DNA of 64,000 nt from Hormoscilla sp. GUM202 (GCA_005518205.2 RFFC02000007.1:168226-232225); one strand, 5' to 3'; positions 20,189 to 29,010 are shown, numbered from the stretch's first letter. The notes: generated by a model not told the origin, from the sequence alone. Translations and numbers: made by a program.

Positions 20189-20371
20189 AGTTAGCTTTCC
20201 TTGGCGCTGTTTACATAACAGTTGTCGCGATCATACATGTTGTCATGTATGATCGCATCAAATTTAATTCCCTCGAAAATTTAATAAGTGAAAGCTGCTT
20301 TGGATAGCAATATTTGCATCTATATCAAAAGCTGATATAATGGTTGCAGAGAGATATCAAAGAGGTGAGAT

Positions 20372-20947
20372 ATGACAAACACGCAAACAAGCACCGGCTT
20401 AGGCGGGACAGTATCCGTGGCTATCGCCTCATTGCCAGACTCCCCAGAACCGAGTAAACATAAACCCGGAATTAAGGAATTGCTAGCCCAGTTGCAAGAC
20501 GCGATCGCATCGGAGTCGAACCTAGACGAAGATGATAAAGAGAACGCACTGAAACAGTTGAATAACCTGGCAAAAGCTGTAAAAAAACCGGGGGACGGCG
20601 GCGTAGCAAATTCAACCCTCGAACGAACTGAAATAGAATCCCTAGAAAAGTTGTACAGCTTCAAGGAACCCCAAGCAGTCTATGATTTTCTGGAGTCAAA
20701 TCCATTTCTGGTTCCCCTATTGCAAGAAGCCCACGGAGAGATTCGCAAACATTTTCCCAACTCACGGCTGTTTCTGCAATATATCACCGATCCGGAAATT
20801 TATAACCCGCAGCTAGCAGTCTTTCTTACCAGACCGGAAAATCTTGATGTGGAAGAAAGGATCGATCTGCTGGAACGCCTTGGGGATGATTGGTGGCTCG
20901 ATGCCAAACCCCGATCGCAAAGAAAAATGATTATCTGTTTTGAGTAG
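20372..20947 (+). CDS. Uncharacterised HEPN-partner protein, copy 1
   Basis: 191 residues, family not recognised by name. Residues about 25-70 (PGIKELLAQLQDAIASESNL, then DKENALKQLNNLAKAV) form a helical segment like the tails of many cyanobacterial pentapeptide proteins. Residues about 85-190 form a compact domain: YSFKEPQAVYDFLESNPFLV, EIRKHFPNSRLFLQYITDPE, LDVEERIDLLERLGDDWWLD and the end KMIICFE. No nucleotidyltransferase GSxxxG/DxD motif is visible, so it is not a standard MNT antitoxin. A GAGGTGAG binding site precedes the ATG. The linked HEPN gene is reduced to a 16-codon stub. Confidence 0.7.
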   Translation: MTNTQTSTGLGGTVSVAIASLPDSPEPSKHKPGIKELLAQLQDAIASESNLDEDDKENALKQLNNLAKAVKKPGDGGVANSTLERTEIESLEKLYSFKEPQAVYDFLESNPFLVPLLQEAHGEIRKHFPNSRLFLQYITDPEIYNPQLAVFLTRPENLDVEERIDLLERLGDDWWLDAKPRSQRKMIICFE

Positions 20948-20950
20948 AAA

Positions 20951-21001
20951 ATGAGTTTTGATTGGTCGCAATATTTGTATCTAGCACGGGAACTGATATA
21001 A
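20951..21001 (+). pseudogene. HEPN gene stub left by the duplication
   Basis: ATGAGTTTTGATTGGTCGCA opens a 16-codon frame (MSFDWSQYLYLARELI) that matches the first residues of the intact HEPN protein at 21627 (MSFDWSQYLHLAQELA) and then stops where the second repeat unit begins. Confidence 0.85.
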
Positions 21002-21032
21002 TGGTGACAAAGAGATATCAAAGAGGTGAGAT

Positions 21033-21623
21033 ATGACAAACACGCAAACAAGCACTGGCTTAGGCGGGACAGGATCGGTGGCGATCGCCTCATTGCCAGA
21101 CTCCCCAGAACCGAGTAAACATAAACCCGGAATCAAGGAATTGCTGGCCCAGTTGCAAGACGCGATCGCATCGGAGTCGAACCTAGACGAAGAGGATAAA
21201 GAGAACGCACTCTCGCAGTTGAATAACCTGGCAAAAGCTGTAAACAATCCGGGGTACGGCGGCCAAAAAAGCCTCGGCGTAGCAAATTCAACCCTCGCTC
21301 CAACTGAAATAGAATCTATAGAAAAGTTGTACAGCTTCAAGGAACCCCAAGCAGTCTATGATTTTCTGGAGTCAAATCCATTTCTTGTTCCCCTCTTGCA
21401 AGAAGCCCACGGAGAGATTCGCAAACATTTTCCCAATTCACGGCTGTTTCTGAAATACGTCACAGATCCGGAAATTTATAACCCGGAACTAGCAATCTAT
21501 ATTACCAGACCGGAAAATATGGACGTGGAAGAGAGGATCGATCTCCTGGAACGCCTTGATGATGATTGGTGGCTCGATGCTGAACCCCGATCGCAAGGAA
21601 AAATGTTTATCAATTTTGGATAG
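21033..21623 (+). CDS. Uncharacterised HEPN-partner protein, copy 2
   Basis: 196 residues, a near-identical paralogue of the 20372 gene. It differs by a six-residue insertion (YGGQKSLG region) in the linker and scattered substitutions, many in the last third (LFLKYVTDPE, LAIYITRPENMDVEERIDLL, KMFINFG). It ends 3 bp before the HEPN gene, so translation of the two is probably coupled. Same GAGGTGAG ribosome binding site as copy 1. Function unknown; partner of a HEPN ribonuclease-like protein is an inference from context. Confidence 0.75.
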   Translation: MTNTQTSTGLGGTGSVAIASLPDSPEPSKHKPGIKELLAQLQDAIASESNLDEEDKENALSQLNNLAKAVNNPGYGGQKSLGVANSTLAPTEIESIEKLYSFKEPQAVYDFLESNPFLVPLLQEAHGEIRKHFPNSRLFLKYVTDPEIYNPELAIYITRPENMDVEERIDLLERLDDDWWLDAEPRSQGKMFINFG

Positions 21624-21626
21624 AAA

Positions 21627-21989
21627 ATGAGTTTTGATTGGTCGCAATATTTGCATCTAGCGCAAGAACTTGCAGAAGAAACTACAGATGAAGCCAAAAT
21701 GCGATCGGCTATTAGTCGCGCCTATTATGCTGCTTTCATCAAGGCCCGAAATTATTTGCAAGAACGGGAAGGTTTGACAATTCCCACCCAAAACAGCCAC
21801 CAGTATGTTATCAACCAATTTAAGGATAGCGAAGAAAAAGTGCGTGAAAAGATAGGTAACAGGTTGAAACGCCTGCGGGATCATCGTAATCAAGCTGATT
21901 ATGATAATACATTTCCAGACTTAGCTGATAGGACTCGGGAGTCGTTAACCTTGGGTAGGCGGATTATTTCTGGATTGGGTAATCTCTGA
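21627..21989 (+). CDS. HEPN-domain protein (possible toxin RNase)
   Basis: 120 residues. AISRAYYAAFIKARNYLQER and RLKRLRDHRNQADYDNTFPD fit the HEPN four-helix fold. The second stretch holds the R-x4-6-H motif that forms the RNase active site in HEPN toxins. The gene follows its partner by 3 bp, a toxin-antitoxin-like layout, but the partner is not a nucleotidyltransferase of the known HEPN/MNT type. It is followed by a strong terminator. Confidence 0.82.
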   Translation: MSFDWSQYLHLAQELAEETTDEAKMRSAISRAYYAAFIKARNYLQEREGLTIPTQNSHQYVINQFKDSEEKVREKIGNRLKRLRDHRNQADYDNTFPDLADRTRESLTLGRRIISGLGNL

Positions 21990-21998
21990 TATTGTTAA

Positions 21999-22030
21999 GA
22001 AACCAGGTTTTGCCGGAATTACCTGGTTTC
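21999..22030 (+). terminator. Terminator hairpin after the HEPN module
   Basis: GAAACCAGGT and ACCTGGTTTC form a perfect 10-bp stem with a 12-base loop, ten bases after the HEPN stop. It may also serve the convergent gene at 22082. Confidence 0.75.
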
Positions 22031-22081
22031 CGATCTACTGGTGAATAGGCCCGCAGCTTAAATCTCAATCTCCATTTCATG

Positions 22082-22372
22082 TTATCCTCTATGGTATTCG
22101 ATCTCCTTGATTCTATCTTTGTCTTTGAGTAGACTTTCCAGCATCCAAGCTTCTCCCATCCACTCGTCAAAATCTAATGTATGCTGAAACTCATTATTGT
22201 TGAAGCGACGCCGAAAATCCTCTGTAGATAACTCATACTTAGCTTCAAATTCTTGCAGGAGATCGGACGTGCGCCGGATACCTGCTTCCGTAGATTGCAG
22301 TGCAGCGGCGATCGCCCCTTCGATGAGGGTCCGTAAGTTAGGATGCTTGGAGATTAGCTTAACTTCTTCCAT
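22082..22372 (-). CDS. Small acidic protein, antitoxin-like, function unknown
   Basis: 96 residues. The first 20 (MEEVKLISKHPNLRTLIEGA) match the opening of the extended DUF433 reading frame at 23054, and the upstream DNA (TCTCTGGTAAATA) is also duplicated. The remainder (LLQEFEAKYELSTEDFRRRF, EWMGEAWMLESLLKDKDRI) resembles small antitoxin-like proteins with a 'KYxxSxEDFxxRF...EWxxE' pattern. No toxin is adjacent downstream. The gene could be an orphan antitoxin or a third member of the neighbouring module. Confidence 0.55.
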   Translation of the reverse strand: MEEVKLISKHPNLRTLIEGAIAAALQSTEAGIRRTSDLLQEFEAKYELSTEDFRRRFNNNEFQHTLDFDEWMGEAWMLESLLKDKDRIKEIEYHRG

Positions 22373-22396
22373 GTTATACTCTCTGGTAAATACGAT

Positions 22397-22753
22397 CTAT
22401 GGTAATGGGCGCTGACGTACTATATTTCTATCCAAAACTGTAAACATGCGCTCGAAAGATATGCTTTCTTCCATTATCATGTACAGTAAGTGTTCAGCAG
22501 GTTCATCTGGTGTGTTCGACTGATATCGAAAGTATAAAACACCAACGGGAGAGGGCATCCTCAGTCGGTAAATTAATTCACCGTAGTCTCGATCGAAAGT
22601 GAGGATAAAGCACCCTTCACGGACAGCGCGTTCCAAAACTTCTGCATCTTCTACTCCCGGTGAATCTTCCTGCACGGATACGACATCTATCCCTCTATCG
22701 CGCAAAAGCCTTACACTCGGTAGAGGAAAATTTTCATTCGCCAGAAACTTCAT
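22397..22753 (-). CDS. DUF5615 PIN-like protein (putative toxin)
   Basis: 118 residues from ATG 22753, which has AAAGGAGG just upstream. MKFLANENFPLPSVRLLRDRGIDVV and ILTFDRDYGELIYR carry the Asn/Glu and Asp-x-Asp acidic positions of PIN-like nucleases of the DUF5615 family. It overlaps the end of the DUF433 gene by 20 bp. The pair matches the DUF433-DUF5615 arrangement, a VapBC-like toxin-antitoxin system: DUF433 as antitoxin and the PIN-like protein as RNase. Confidence 0.85.
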   Translation of the reverse strand: MKFLANENFPLPSVRLLRDRGIDVVSVQEDSPGVEDAEVLERAVREGCFILTFDRDYGELIYRLRMPSPVGVLYFRYQSNTPDEPAEHLLYMIMEESISFERMFTVLDRNIVRQRPLP

Positions 22754-22991
22754 TATCCTCCTTTGGTGAGATAGCATAAAATGACAGATCGCGCATACAG
22801 TCAGCCGCAAACGCAAATACAGCCCGTAAACCTTCAGATGTCAATCCTGGATAGCTTTCCAGCACTTGTGTTTCTGTCCATCCAGCAGCAAACAGCCCCA
22901 GGAGGAACTCCACTGATAGCCGAGTTCCTTTCACGACGGGCTTGCCTACCAGAATGTTAGAGTTAGAATGAATGTATTCTTGCCAGTCCAT
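22734..22991 (-). CDS. DUF433 family protein (putative antitoxin)
   Basis: 85 residues from ATG 22991: MDWQEYIHSNSNILVGKPVV, KGTRLSVEFLLGLFAAGWTE, LESYPGLTSEGLRAVFAFAADCMRD. This is the winged-helix DUF433 pattern. The frame is open back to an ATG at 23054 and adds 21 residues (MEEVKPYSKHPNLRTLGADWK) that match the start of the 22082 protein. DUF433 proteins normally start at the MDW position, so the extension is probably a duplicated leader. Confidence 0.83.
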   Translation of the reverse strand: MDWQEYIHSNSNILVGKPVVKGTRLSVEFLLGLFAAGWTETQVLESYPGLTSEGLRAVFAFAADCMRDLSFYAISPKEDNEVSGE

Positions 22992-23157
22992 TTTCCAATC
23001 TGCCCCCAGGGTCCGTAAGTTAGGATGCTTAGAGTAAGGCTTAACTTCTTCCATGTTATCCTCTCTGGTAAATATGAGATTTACTGTCGATTATATCAGG
23101 TGCGAATGATAACCGATCAGCCCGCGCAGGCGGGCTTAGTTCATGTAGCCCGACCCT

Positions 23158-24015
23158 TTAGGGTTGGGGCGGCGGCGGTCTGTGGGTGGCATTGTATCGC
23201 CTAGATATCATCCTCAGAAAAACAGCGATCGCGCCCAAAGAGATCAACCCCACAAACCCAGCCAAAGGATTACCATCAATACCAGTTACCCAGGTAGGGA
23301 CTTGTGGAGAATAGGCCAGCAACTGACCGACATTAACGATATAATAGCCCCAAACTAACCCCCCGTGGAGACCGATCGGGAAACCGAGGCGTCCGCGAGT
23401 AGAACGTTTAGCCCAAACCAAATTCAACCCCAGCAGCAGCAAACCCGGAAACTGGGCCGCTGTCCGGATCATTTCCAGAAGAGGTTTAATAAAGTGCAGC
23501 AGGGCAAATAAAAAAGCGTCAAGCCAGAGTGACGCCTCGATCGTATAATCTCTCTGTAACTCATCCAGCAGCCAGCCTCGGAAGCACAACTCTTCTGCAA
23601 AGCCCACTGCCAAAGCCACCAGTAACCCTTCGGGAATTATTACTGGCCGGAATGCACCGGGTAGCCGCCAGTCAAGCCAACCCAGAAGTTCCTGGACAGT
23701 CAACATAGACAGGATGCTAACCAGGCCCAGGCCGAGTCCTGCTAGCAGTTCTAAACCATTCTGTCTAGTTAATTTCAGACCATAGCCCTGCAATACTCGG
23801 GGTTGTCCGTAAACCCTCTTACCCCACAGCCTGACTAGAAAGATAAATTCCCCGTACAGCAGGGCCATCGTGATGATGCTGACCGCATTGCGATCGCCCA
23901 CCCACAAATAGATTGGTGCTGCCAGGGGAACCCAAAGCAACAATAAAATCAATAGGAAGATAGCCATCCGGACTGGGGCCGGATAGCCAGCTAAATGGCT
24001 AGTCCTCTGGTTCAA
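23158..24015 (-). CDS. CPBP family intramembrane metalloprotease
   Basis: 285 residues, mostly hydrophobic, with about seven or eight membrane helices. The protease motifs are FAEELCFRGWLLDEL (EExxxR) followed by FALLHFIKPLLEM (FxxxH). The family (formerly Abi/CAAX protease) cleaves or processes membrane-anchored substrates; some members act in bacteriocin immunity. The gene overlaps the end of clpS by 17 bp, so the two are translationally coupled, a pairing seen in other cyanobacteria. Confidence 0.87.
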   Translation of the reverse strand: MNQRTSHLAGYPAPVRMAIFLLILLLLWVPLAAPIYLWVGDRNAVSIITMALLYGEFIFLVRLWGKRVYGQPRVLQGYGLKLTRQNGLELLAGLGLGLVSILSMLTVQELLGWLDWRLPGAFRPVIIPEGLLVALAVGFAEELCFRGWLLDELQRDYTIEASLWLDAFLFALLHFIKPLLEMIRTAAQFPGLLLLGLNLVWAKRSTRGRLGFPIGLHGGLVWGYYIVNVGQLLAYSPQVPTWVTGIDGNPLAGFVGLISLGAIAVFLRMISRRYNATHRPPPPQP

Positions 24016-24280
24016 TGGTACTGGTCAGGCCGTGAAGCTTCAAATTTTCGCAATAGAACTCAGCATGTTCCAGGGCACAGACTATCACCAAAGCAATCCC
24101 ATTATTGTGGGCTTCCATCATAATACTGACAGCCTGGGGTTCCGTCAGACTGCTGACCGTCTTCAGCAACACCTCCACCACGAACTCCATACTATTGAAG
24201 TCGTCGTTATGAAGTAGCACCCGATAGCGAGGGGCTAGTTTACGAGTAGTCTTTGGCTTATCTAGAGTTTGTACGGACAT
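23999..24280 (-). CDS. clpS: ATP-dependent Clp protease adaptor ClpS
   Basis: 93 residues. It has APRYRVLLHNDDFNSMEFVV, the substrate-binding Asn-Asp-Asp loop, then MMEAHNNGIALVIVCALEHAEFYCENL. ClpS delivers N-degron proteins to ClpC/ClpAP. Where most ClpS proteins have HxxG in the middle helix this one has AHNNGIALV, which is normal. AGAGGTGAAG precedes the ATG as ribosome binding site. Confidence 0.95.
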   Translation of the reverse strand: MSVQTLDKPKTTRKLAPRYRVLLHNDDFNSMEFVVEVLLKTVSSLTEPQAVSIMMEAHNNGIALVIVCALEHAEFYCENLKLHGLTSTIEPED

Positions 24281-24573
24281 ATTGCTTCACCTCTTTCTGT
24301 CTCAAATGTCATGCGATCGCGCCATCGGGCTAATTCCACCCTGCTGCTGGCCCTATTTTGGCGGTTGACAGAATAATATTTTTATGGTATTGCTTTCTCC
24401 ACCGCCACAATTGACAACTAGTAGGCCGAATTACCCTGGCGATCGCCATTGAGTGTTAATATTTTTTATAGCATTCAATTATTCGATCTGACAGACATCT
24501 GCTGTACATTTGTCAATACTGAAATCAGACAGGGGGTAACCCCGTGCTTAGGCACAGATCAGAGCCAGTGAAT

Positions 24574-24933
24574 ATGAACCGCGAATTTCAGCCACACCAA
24601 ATCCTCTACCTAGAATCAGGAGGTGCGAGGCTGTATGCAGAAGCGATCCAAATAGTCAAATCTCGCCAGTTAGCCTGGGTACGCCCCATAATGCTAGCAT
24701 CTGCAAGCAGCGTAGATCCCAGTCTCGGGCCAACCTTGTACGACATGCGTAATGGTGCTGATTTGCTCTGGCCCATAGCTTTATTCCGGCCAGCCCTCGA
24801 TACCGAAGTCATTCCCCTGCTAGTCCAGCTGGAAGTCCACCAGACCGATAAGCTAGGACCACCACCAGCTGCTCAAAAACTCAGAGCCTTTGTCGAGCAA
24901 GTTTGGCTTGACCACCAAAATGTTTTTCAATAA
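24574..24933 (+). CDS. Conserved cyanobacterial hypothetical protein
   Basis: 119 residues from ATG 24574 (MNREFQPHQILYLESGGARL); a GTG 30 bp upstream is in frame but has a poorer context. WVRPIMLAS, YDMRNGADLLWPIALFRPAL and LRAFVEQVWLDHQNVFQ are notable blocks. No signal peptide, membrane segment or known catalytic motif. It looks like a small soluble protein family conserved in cyanobacteria, function unknown. Confidence 0.65.
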   Translation: MNREFQPHQILYLESGGARLYAEAIQIVKSRQLAWVRPIMLASASSVDPSLGPTLYDMRNGADLLWPIALFRPALDTEVIPLLVQLEVHQTDKLGPPPAAQKLRAFVEQVWLDHQNVFQ

Positions 24934-25075
24934 TTCCCCATATTTGCCAGCATGAAAATAATTATATTCACAAGATTTTTCCCGCCAGACATCACTATGT
25001 TTAGCACCCCGATCGCAGTTGATTGAAAATTAATTTCAAATCAAAAACTCTCACCAATATTACATGCTATCTAGC

Positions 25076-25270
25076 TTATGGGCTAGGTACTAATTGAATC
25101 CGACCAGCGTCCATCTCAGCCATCATCAGTTCCAGGGCCTCGTAATCAACATCAGAGATATAACCCAGTCGCGTCAGTTCGGTATTAATTTCATTCTCGA
25201 TCTCAGGGGTAAGTTTCTTGATGTAAAGGACTCGTTCTACTAGCTGACGAATAACACCTGTAGCTTTCAT
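25076..25270 (-). CDS. Small conserved protein of unknown function
   Basis: 64 residues, entirely helical in appearance: VIRQLVERVLYIKKLTPEIE, NEINTELTRLGYISDVDYEA, LELMMAEMDAGRIQLVPSP. Strongly charged and without known motif. The spacing from neighbours and the codon pattern support a real gene. No function can be assigned. Confidence 0.6.
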   Translation of the reverse strand: MKATGVIRQLVERVLYIKKLTPEIENEINTELTRLGYISDVDYEALELMMAEMDAGRIQLVPSP

Positions 25271-25776
25271 GGTAAAAATCCCAACTCGTTTACTAAAATA
25301 ATCTTCTTGCTATACTTAAATTATCTCCTGAATAATTGCCAGTAAACGTGATCTATTGCGGAGAGATAAAGTGATTGTAATCACCGAAAACAGAGAATTA
25401 AAGAAGATTATGTGGTAAAATGGATGGAGTTGCAGTAGCATGCAATACAAGACATCGGCAGGAGGGCCTCATGACTGGTCGGCAGACCCCTTGCCGATAA
25501 ACAGGGCCCAGGCCGTAGAAAATAGACTAGAATAGCTAAACTGGACCAAAAGCACCAAGTCAGGTAGAACCGGTAGGTGCAGCTCGTTCGGTGCAGCTAT
25601 GATCGTGAAAGAGTAAGCTGTAGCGCATTGAAATTGCTACGGCCCAAGAGCTGAAACCCTTGCTCTAAAAGGCTTTACCCTTCGCGCCGGCTTAGCAGTG
25701 TAGCAATAGCGCAGCGTGTGCAGCCAGATTTTGAATTTTGAATTTTGAATTTTGAATTGCTTAGTGAGGTTTGTTC
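25271..25776. other. Leader region with possible structured RNA and a heptamer repeat
   Basis: No coding sequence seen. 25450-25650 is rich in pairable segments: CATCGGCAGG with CCTTGCCGAT (25452 and 25490), and GTGCAGCTCG near GTGCAGCTAT. This could be a structured leader of the radical SAM gene or a small RNA; it matches no riboswitch consensus I know. 25732-25758 is a tandem array of the heptamer TTTTGAA. Confidence 0.45.
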
Positions 25777-28365
25777 GTGGCAGTCCCAGTCGAAAAGTTA
25801 TTGACCCCAGAGATAATTAAGCCAAGTCGTTACCTGGGAAATGAATTAAACTCAGTTCACAAGCCTTGGAACTCGGCAGATGTGTACTGGGTGCTGACTT
25901 ACCCAGATCTATATGAAGTGGGCGCTTCCAGTCTCGGCCATGTCATCCTCTACAATATTTTGAATGCTATGCCTCGCCAACTGTGCGATCGGGCATATCT
26001 GCCGGCACCAGACCTAGCAGCAAAACTGCGCAGCACCCAAACACCGCTATTTGCAGTGGAGTCCCGCCGTTCGCTGAGGGACTTTGATATTATCGGATTT
26101 AGCCTCAGCTACGAACTGGGTGCCACGAACATCCTGGAAATGCTGGACCTGGCGGGCATACCCCTCACCTGGCAAGAACGGCGACAGGGGAACTATCCCC
26201 TCATATTTGCCGGTGGGCCAACGGCAACCTCTAACCCAGAACCCTACGCCGACTTCCTGGACTTCATCGCCCTGGGAGATGGGGAAGAACTGCTACCAGA
26301 AATAGGTAATGTATTAGCAGCAGGTAAAACTCGCTCCCTGGACCGGAAAGCAGTATTGCTAGACTTGGCCCAAGTAAAGGGTGTATATATACCTGAGTTT
26401 TACGACATGGCCCCAGATGGTTCGGTCCATCCCAACCGTCCGGATGTACCCAAGCAGATCCTGCGGCGAGTAGCCACTCCCATGCCAGAATACTCAATAG
26501 GACTGGTTCCCTATGGAGAAACAGTCCACGACCGGCTGACAATAGAGGTGCGGCGGGGCTGTACTCGGGGCTGTCGTTTCTGCCAACCGGGGATGCTGAC
26601 GAGACCGGCGCGAGATGTGGCACCGGACAAGGTAGTAGAGGCTGTAGAACGGGGCATGGTCGAGACGGGTTACAATGAGTTTTCCCTCCTGTCCCTGAGT
26701 TGTTCGGACTATCTGGCATTGCCAGCAGTGGGCATGGAAATCAAAAATCGGCTCAAAGATAAAAATATTTCCCTGTCCCTGCCCAGCCAGCGGGTAGACA
26801 GATTTGACGAAAACATTGCTAAAATCATCGGGGGAACCCGGACTAGCGGCCTGACCTTTGCCCCGGAAGCAGGCACCCAGCGGATGCGGGATATCATTAA
26901 CAAAGGCTTGACTAATGCAGAATTGCTCAGAGGGGTGAAAACAGCCTACGAACAAGGCTGGGATAAAGTTAAGCTATACTTTATGATCGGGTTGCCCGGT
27001 GAAACGGATGTAGATGTATTGGGAATTGCCGAGACGGTCCGGTGGTTACAGCAGGAATGTCGCGGTCGGGGTAGAAAACGCCTACTGGTTAATCTGACCA
27101 TTTCTAACTTTACCCCCAAACCCCATACCCCTTTTCAGTGGCATTCAGTGTCAACCGCTGAGTTGCAACGGAAGCAGGAGTTACTGCGGGCAGAGTTTCA
27201 GTCTATGAAGGGCCTGAAGGTGAATTTCACCGATTTCAGACTCTCTGCCATGGAAGATTTCCTCGGTAGGGGCGATCGCCGCTTAGGACCGGTAGTACGT
27301 CGGGCTTGGGAACTGGGGGCTGGCATGGATGCCTGGTGGGAAAGCTTAGACCGCGCTTTCGCAGCTTGGACGGAAGCGATAGATGAGGCGGGTCTGAGTT
27401 GGAAATACCGGCAGGTGGAACGGGGGGAATGGAATGCCTGCGAGGGGGAACAAGGGGATCTGGACATTCCTTTGCCTTGGGACCACATAGATACGGGGAT
27501 AGATAAGCAATGGTTAAAAGCTGATTTCCAAAAAGCTTTGGCCGCAGGGACTGTTCCAGACTGTTCCTTTGAGGGATGTTCTCACTGTGGTGTTTGTGGC
27601 ACAGATTTTGGTCATAATATTGTTATCAAACCCCCACCAATACCGGAATTTGCCGGCCACTATACTCCCAACCAAGAAAAACAACAGCGGTTGCGGGTCT
27701 GGTTTGGCAAGCAGGGAGATATGGCCCTGGTTAGTCATCTAGATTTGGTGCGCATGTTCGATCGGGCGGTGCGACGATCCTCACTCCCGATCGCCTATAC
27801 TGGGGGATACCATCCGGGACCGAGGATTATGATAGCTTCGGCGTTGCCTTTGGGGGCAACTAGCAGTGGCGAGATCGTGGAGTTTGAACTGACAGAACCC
27901 ATGTCGGTGGAAACTTTCCGCGAAAAGTTGGTAGCGCAACTACCTGAAGAGATTCCGGTTTACGAGGTCTTGGATGTGGATTTGAAGATGCTCTTGGCAA
28001 CGAGAGAGCTGGACCAAGCGGAATATTTAATTACAGTAGATGCTGGAGATGCTGTATCGGAGTCAAGTTGGAGAGAATGGATTGAGGCGGTGAAAGCAAC
28101 TGAGGTAATATGGTTGGAGGGCACTACAAAATCTGGTAAGCTCAAAAGGGTGAATCTGCGATCGCGCCTGGAAGCATTGGAAATATCCGAGACAGGCCCA
28201 GAGAATAGCGCCGTCCTCCGCTACCGAGGAGCCTGCCGCAATGACGGCACCTTGTTGCGACCCGCTGAGGTAATTTATATGCTCGAACAAGTTACCCACC
28301 GCAGCTTTTCTCTACTGCATATTCACCGCAGTCGGTTGATCCTAGGTGGGACTTCGTCCTCATAA
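25777..28365 (+). CDS. B12-binding-type radical SAM protein fused to DUF2344 (TIGR03960-like)
   Basis: 862 residues from GTG 25777, which has GAGG about 8 bp upstream; the TTG at 25771 is less likely. Order of parts: N-terminal cobalamin-binding-like domain (VYWVLTYPDLYEVGASSLGH, IGFSLSYELGATNILEMLDL), radical SAM core with the cluster cysteines in RGCTRGCRFCQPGM, then a Cys-rich segment (DCSFEGCSHCGVCGTDFGHN), then a DUF2344 domain (LRVWFGKQGDMALVSHLDLVRMFDRAVRRS and PGPRIMIASALPLG). Cyanobacteria carry this fusion; the reaction is not known, though a link to RNA or ribosome modification has been suggested from its neighbour RNase E. Confidence 0.87.
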   Translation: MAVPVEKLLTPEIIKPSRYLGNELNSVHKPWNSADVYWVLTYPDLYEVGASSLGHVILYNILNAMPRQLCDRAYLPAPDLAAKLRSTQTPLFAVESRRSLRDFDIIGFSLSYELGATNILEMLDLAGIPLTWQERRQGNYPLIFAGGPTATSNPEPYADFLDFIALGDGEELLPEIGNVLAAGKTRSLDRKAVLLDLAQVKGVYIPEFYDMAPDGSVHPNRPDVPKQILRRVATPMPEYSIGLVPYGETVHDRLTIEVRRGCTRGCRFCQPGMLTRPARDVAPDKVVEAVERGMVETGYNEFSLLSLSCSDYLALPAVGMEIKNRLKDKNISLSLPSQRVDRFDENIAKIIGGTRTSGLTFAPEAGTQRMRDIINKGLTNAELLRGVKTAYEQGWDKVKLYFMIGLPGETDVDVLGIAETVRWLQQECRGRGRKRLLVNLTISNFTPKPHTPFQWHSVSTAELQRKQELLRAEFQSMKGLKVNFTDFRLSAMEDFLGRGDRRLGPVVRRAWELGAGMDAWWESLDRAFAAWTEAIDEAGLSWKYRQVERGEWNACEGEQGDLDIPLPWDHIDTGIDKQWLKADFQKALAAGTVPDCSFEGCSHCGVCGTDFGHNIVIKPPPIPEFAGHYTPNQEKQQRLRVWFGKQGDMALVSHLDLVRMFDRAVRRSSLPIAYTGGYHPGPRIMIASALPLGATSSGEIVEFELTEPMSVETFREKLVAQLPEEIPVYEVLDVDLKMLLATRELDQAEYLITVDAGDAVSESSWREWIEAVKATEVIWLEGTTKSGKLKRVNLRSRLEALEISETGPENSAVLRYRGACRNDGTLLRPAEVIYMLEQVTHRSFSLLHIHRSRLILGGTSSS

Positions 28366-28574
28366 CTTGCCAATAGATTCGCGATCCATTAGCCTAAAAT
28401 CATTGGCAAAGGTAATCGACAGGCTATAATGGCAAGTTATCAAAGCCTTGGACCCAGGCCCGATCGCAAGGAATTGTACAAATTAATTCATCAAATCTCG
28501 TCTGCTACCAATTCGGGACTGGAAATGTCTGATACCATTTTGGAAAAAAATCTTGTACCATTCTCGATTGGCTT

Positions 28575-28635
28575 CATGGCCCGCCGTGGGTTAAAACCCA
28601 CGGCTAATAGCTCAAGTGGGTTAAAACCCACTGAA
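28575..28635. repeat. Family R1 repeat, copy 2
   Basis: GCCGTGGGTTAAAACCCACGGC, then CTAATAGCTCAA, then GTGGGTTAAAACCCAC: two adjacent hairpins with the same layout as at 16275. Confidence 0.8.
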
Positions 28636-29010
28636 AGCCTTGTAAAGAAAGGATTTAGTAGTTGCATTGGTAGGGTGGGCGCGGTGCCTGTCATTCGCGG
28701 GTTTGGGCAACAACAACCAATTGGGAAGTGACCACACCCAGTCTACTTTGGTAAACTTGGGATTTTAGCCTCTATTTTTGACCAGAGGCTGCTTGTTGCC
28801 ACAGGTGCAAGATGTGAGTTTTAATCGACATTAGCGATGACGCGGGGTTTGAAAGGGTGCATCCCATATTTGCCTCGCTGCCCGAACCCTAAAGGGCCCG
28901 GCTACACTGAACTTGCGCCCGCCTGCGCGGGCTACATTACAAAAGTGAGATGCACCCGTTTGAAACCCCGGGCGGACGAAGTGCTAAGTGTAGGTAGCAA
29001 CTTAAGTTAT

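Larger units (their letters stand above)
20324..21650 (+). repeat. Tandem duplication of a 661-bp unit
   Basis: Two direct copies with a period of 661 bp. Each starts near CTGATATAATGG (20332 and 20993) and includes AGAGATATCAAAGAGGTGAG, one copy of the 190-residue gene and the start of the HEPN gene. The first copy ends 51 bp into the HEPN gene, at a join that recreates CTGATATAATGG, as expected from unequal recombination at a short repeat. Confidence 0.85.

Noticed and set aside
25771..25776. TTG start for the radical SAM protein
   Set aside because: GTG 25777 has a better-spaced GAGG and gives the usual N-terminus.
28429..28731. 100-codon plus-strand open frame
   Set aside because: Most of it translates the R1 double hairpin; no ribosome binding site and no family resemblance.
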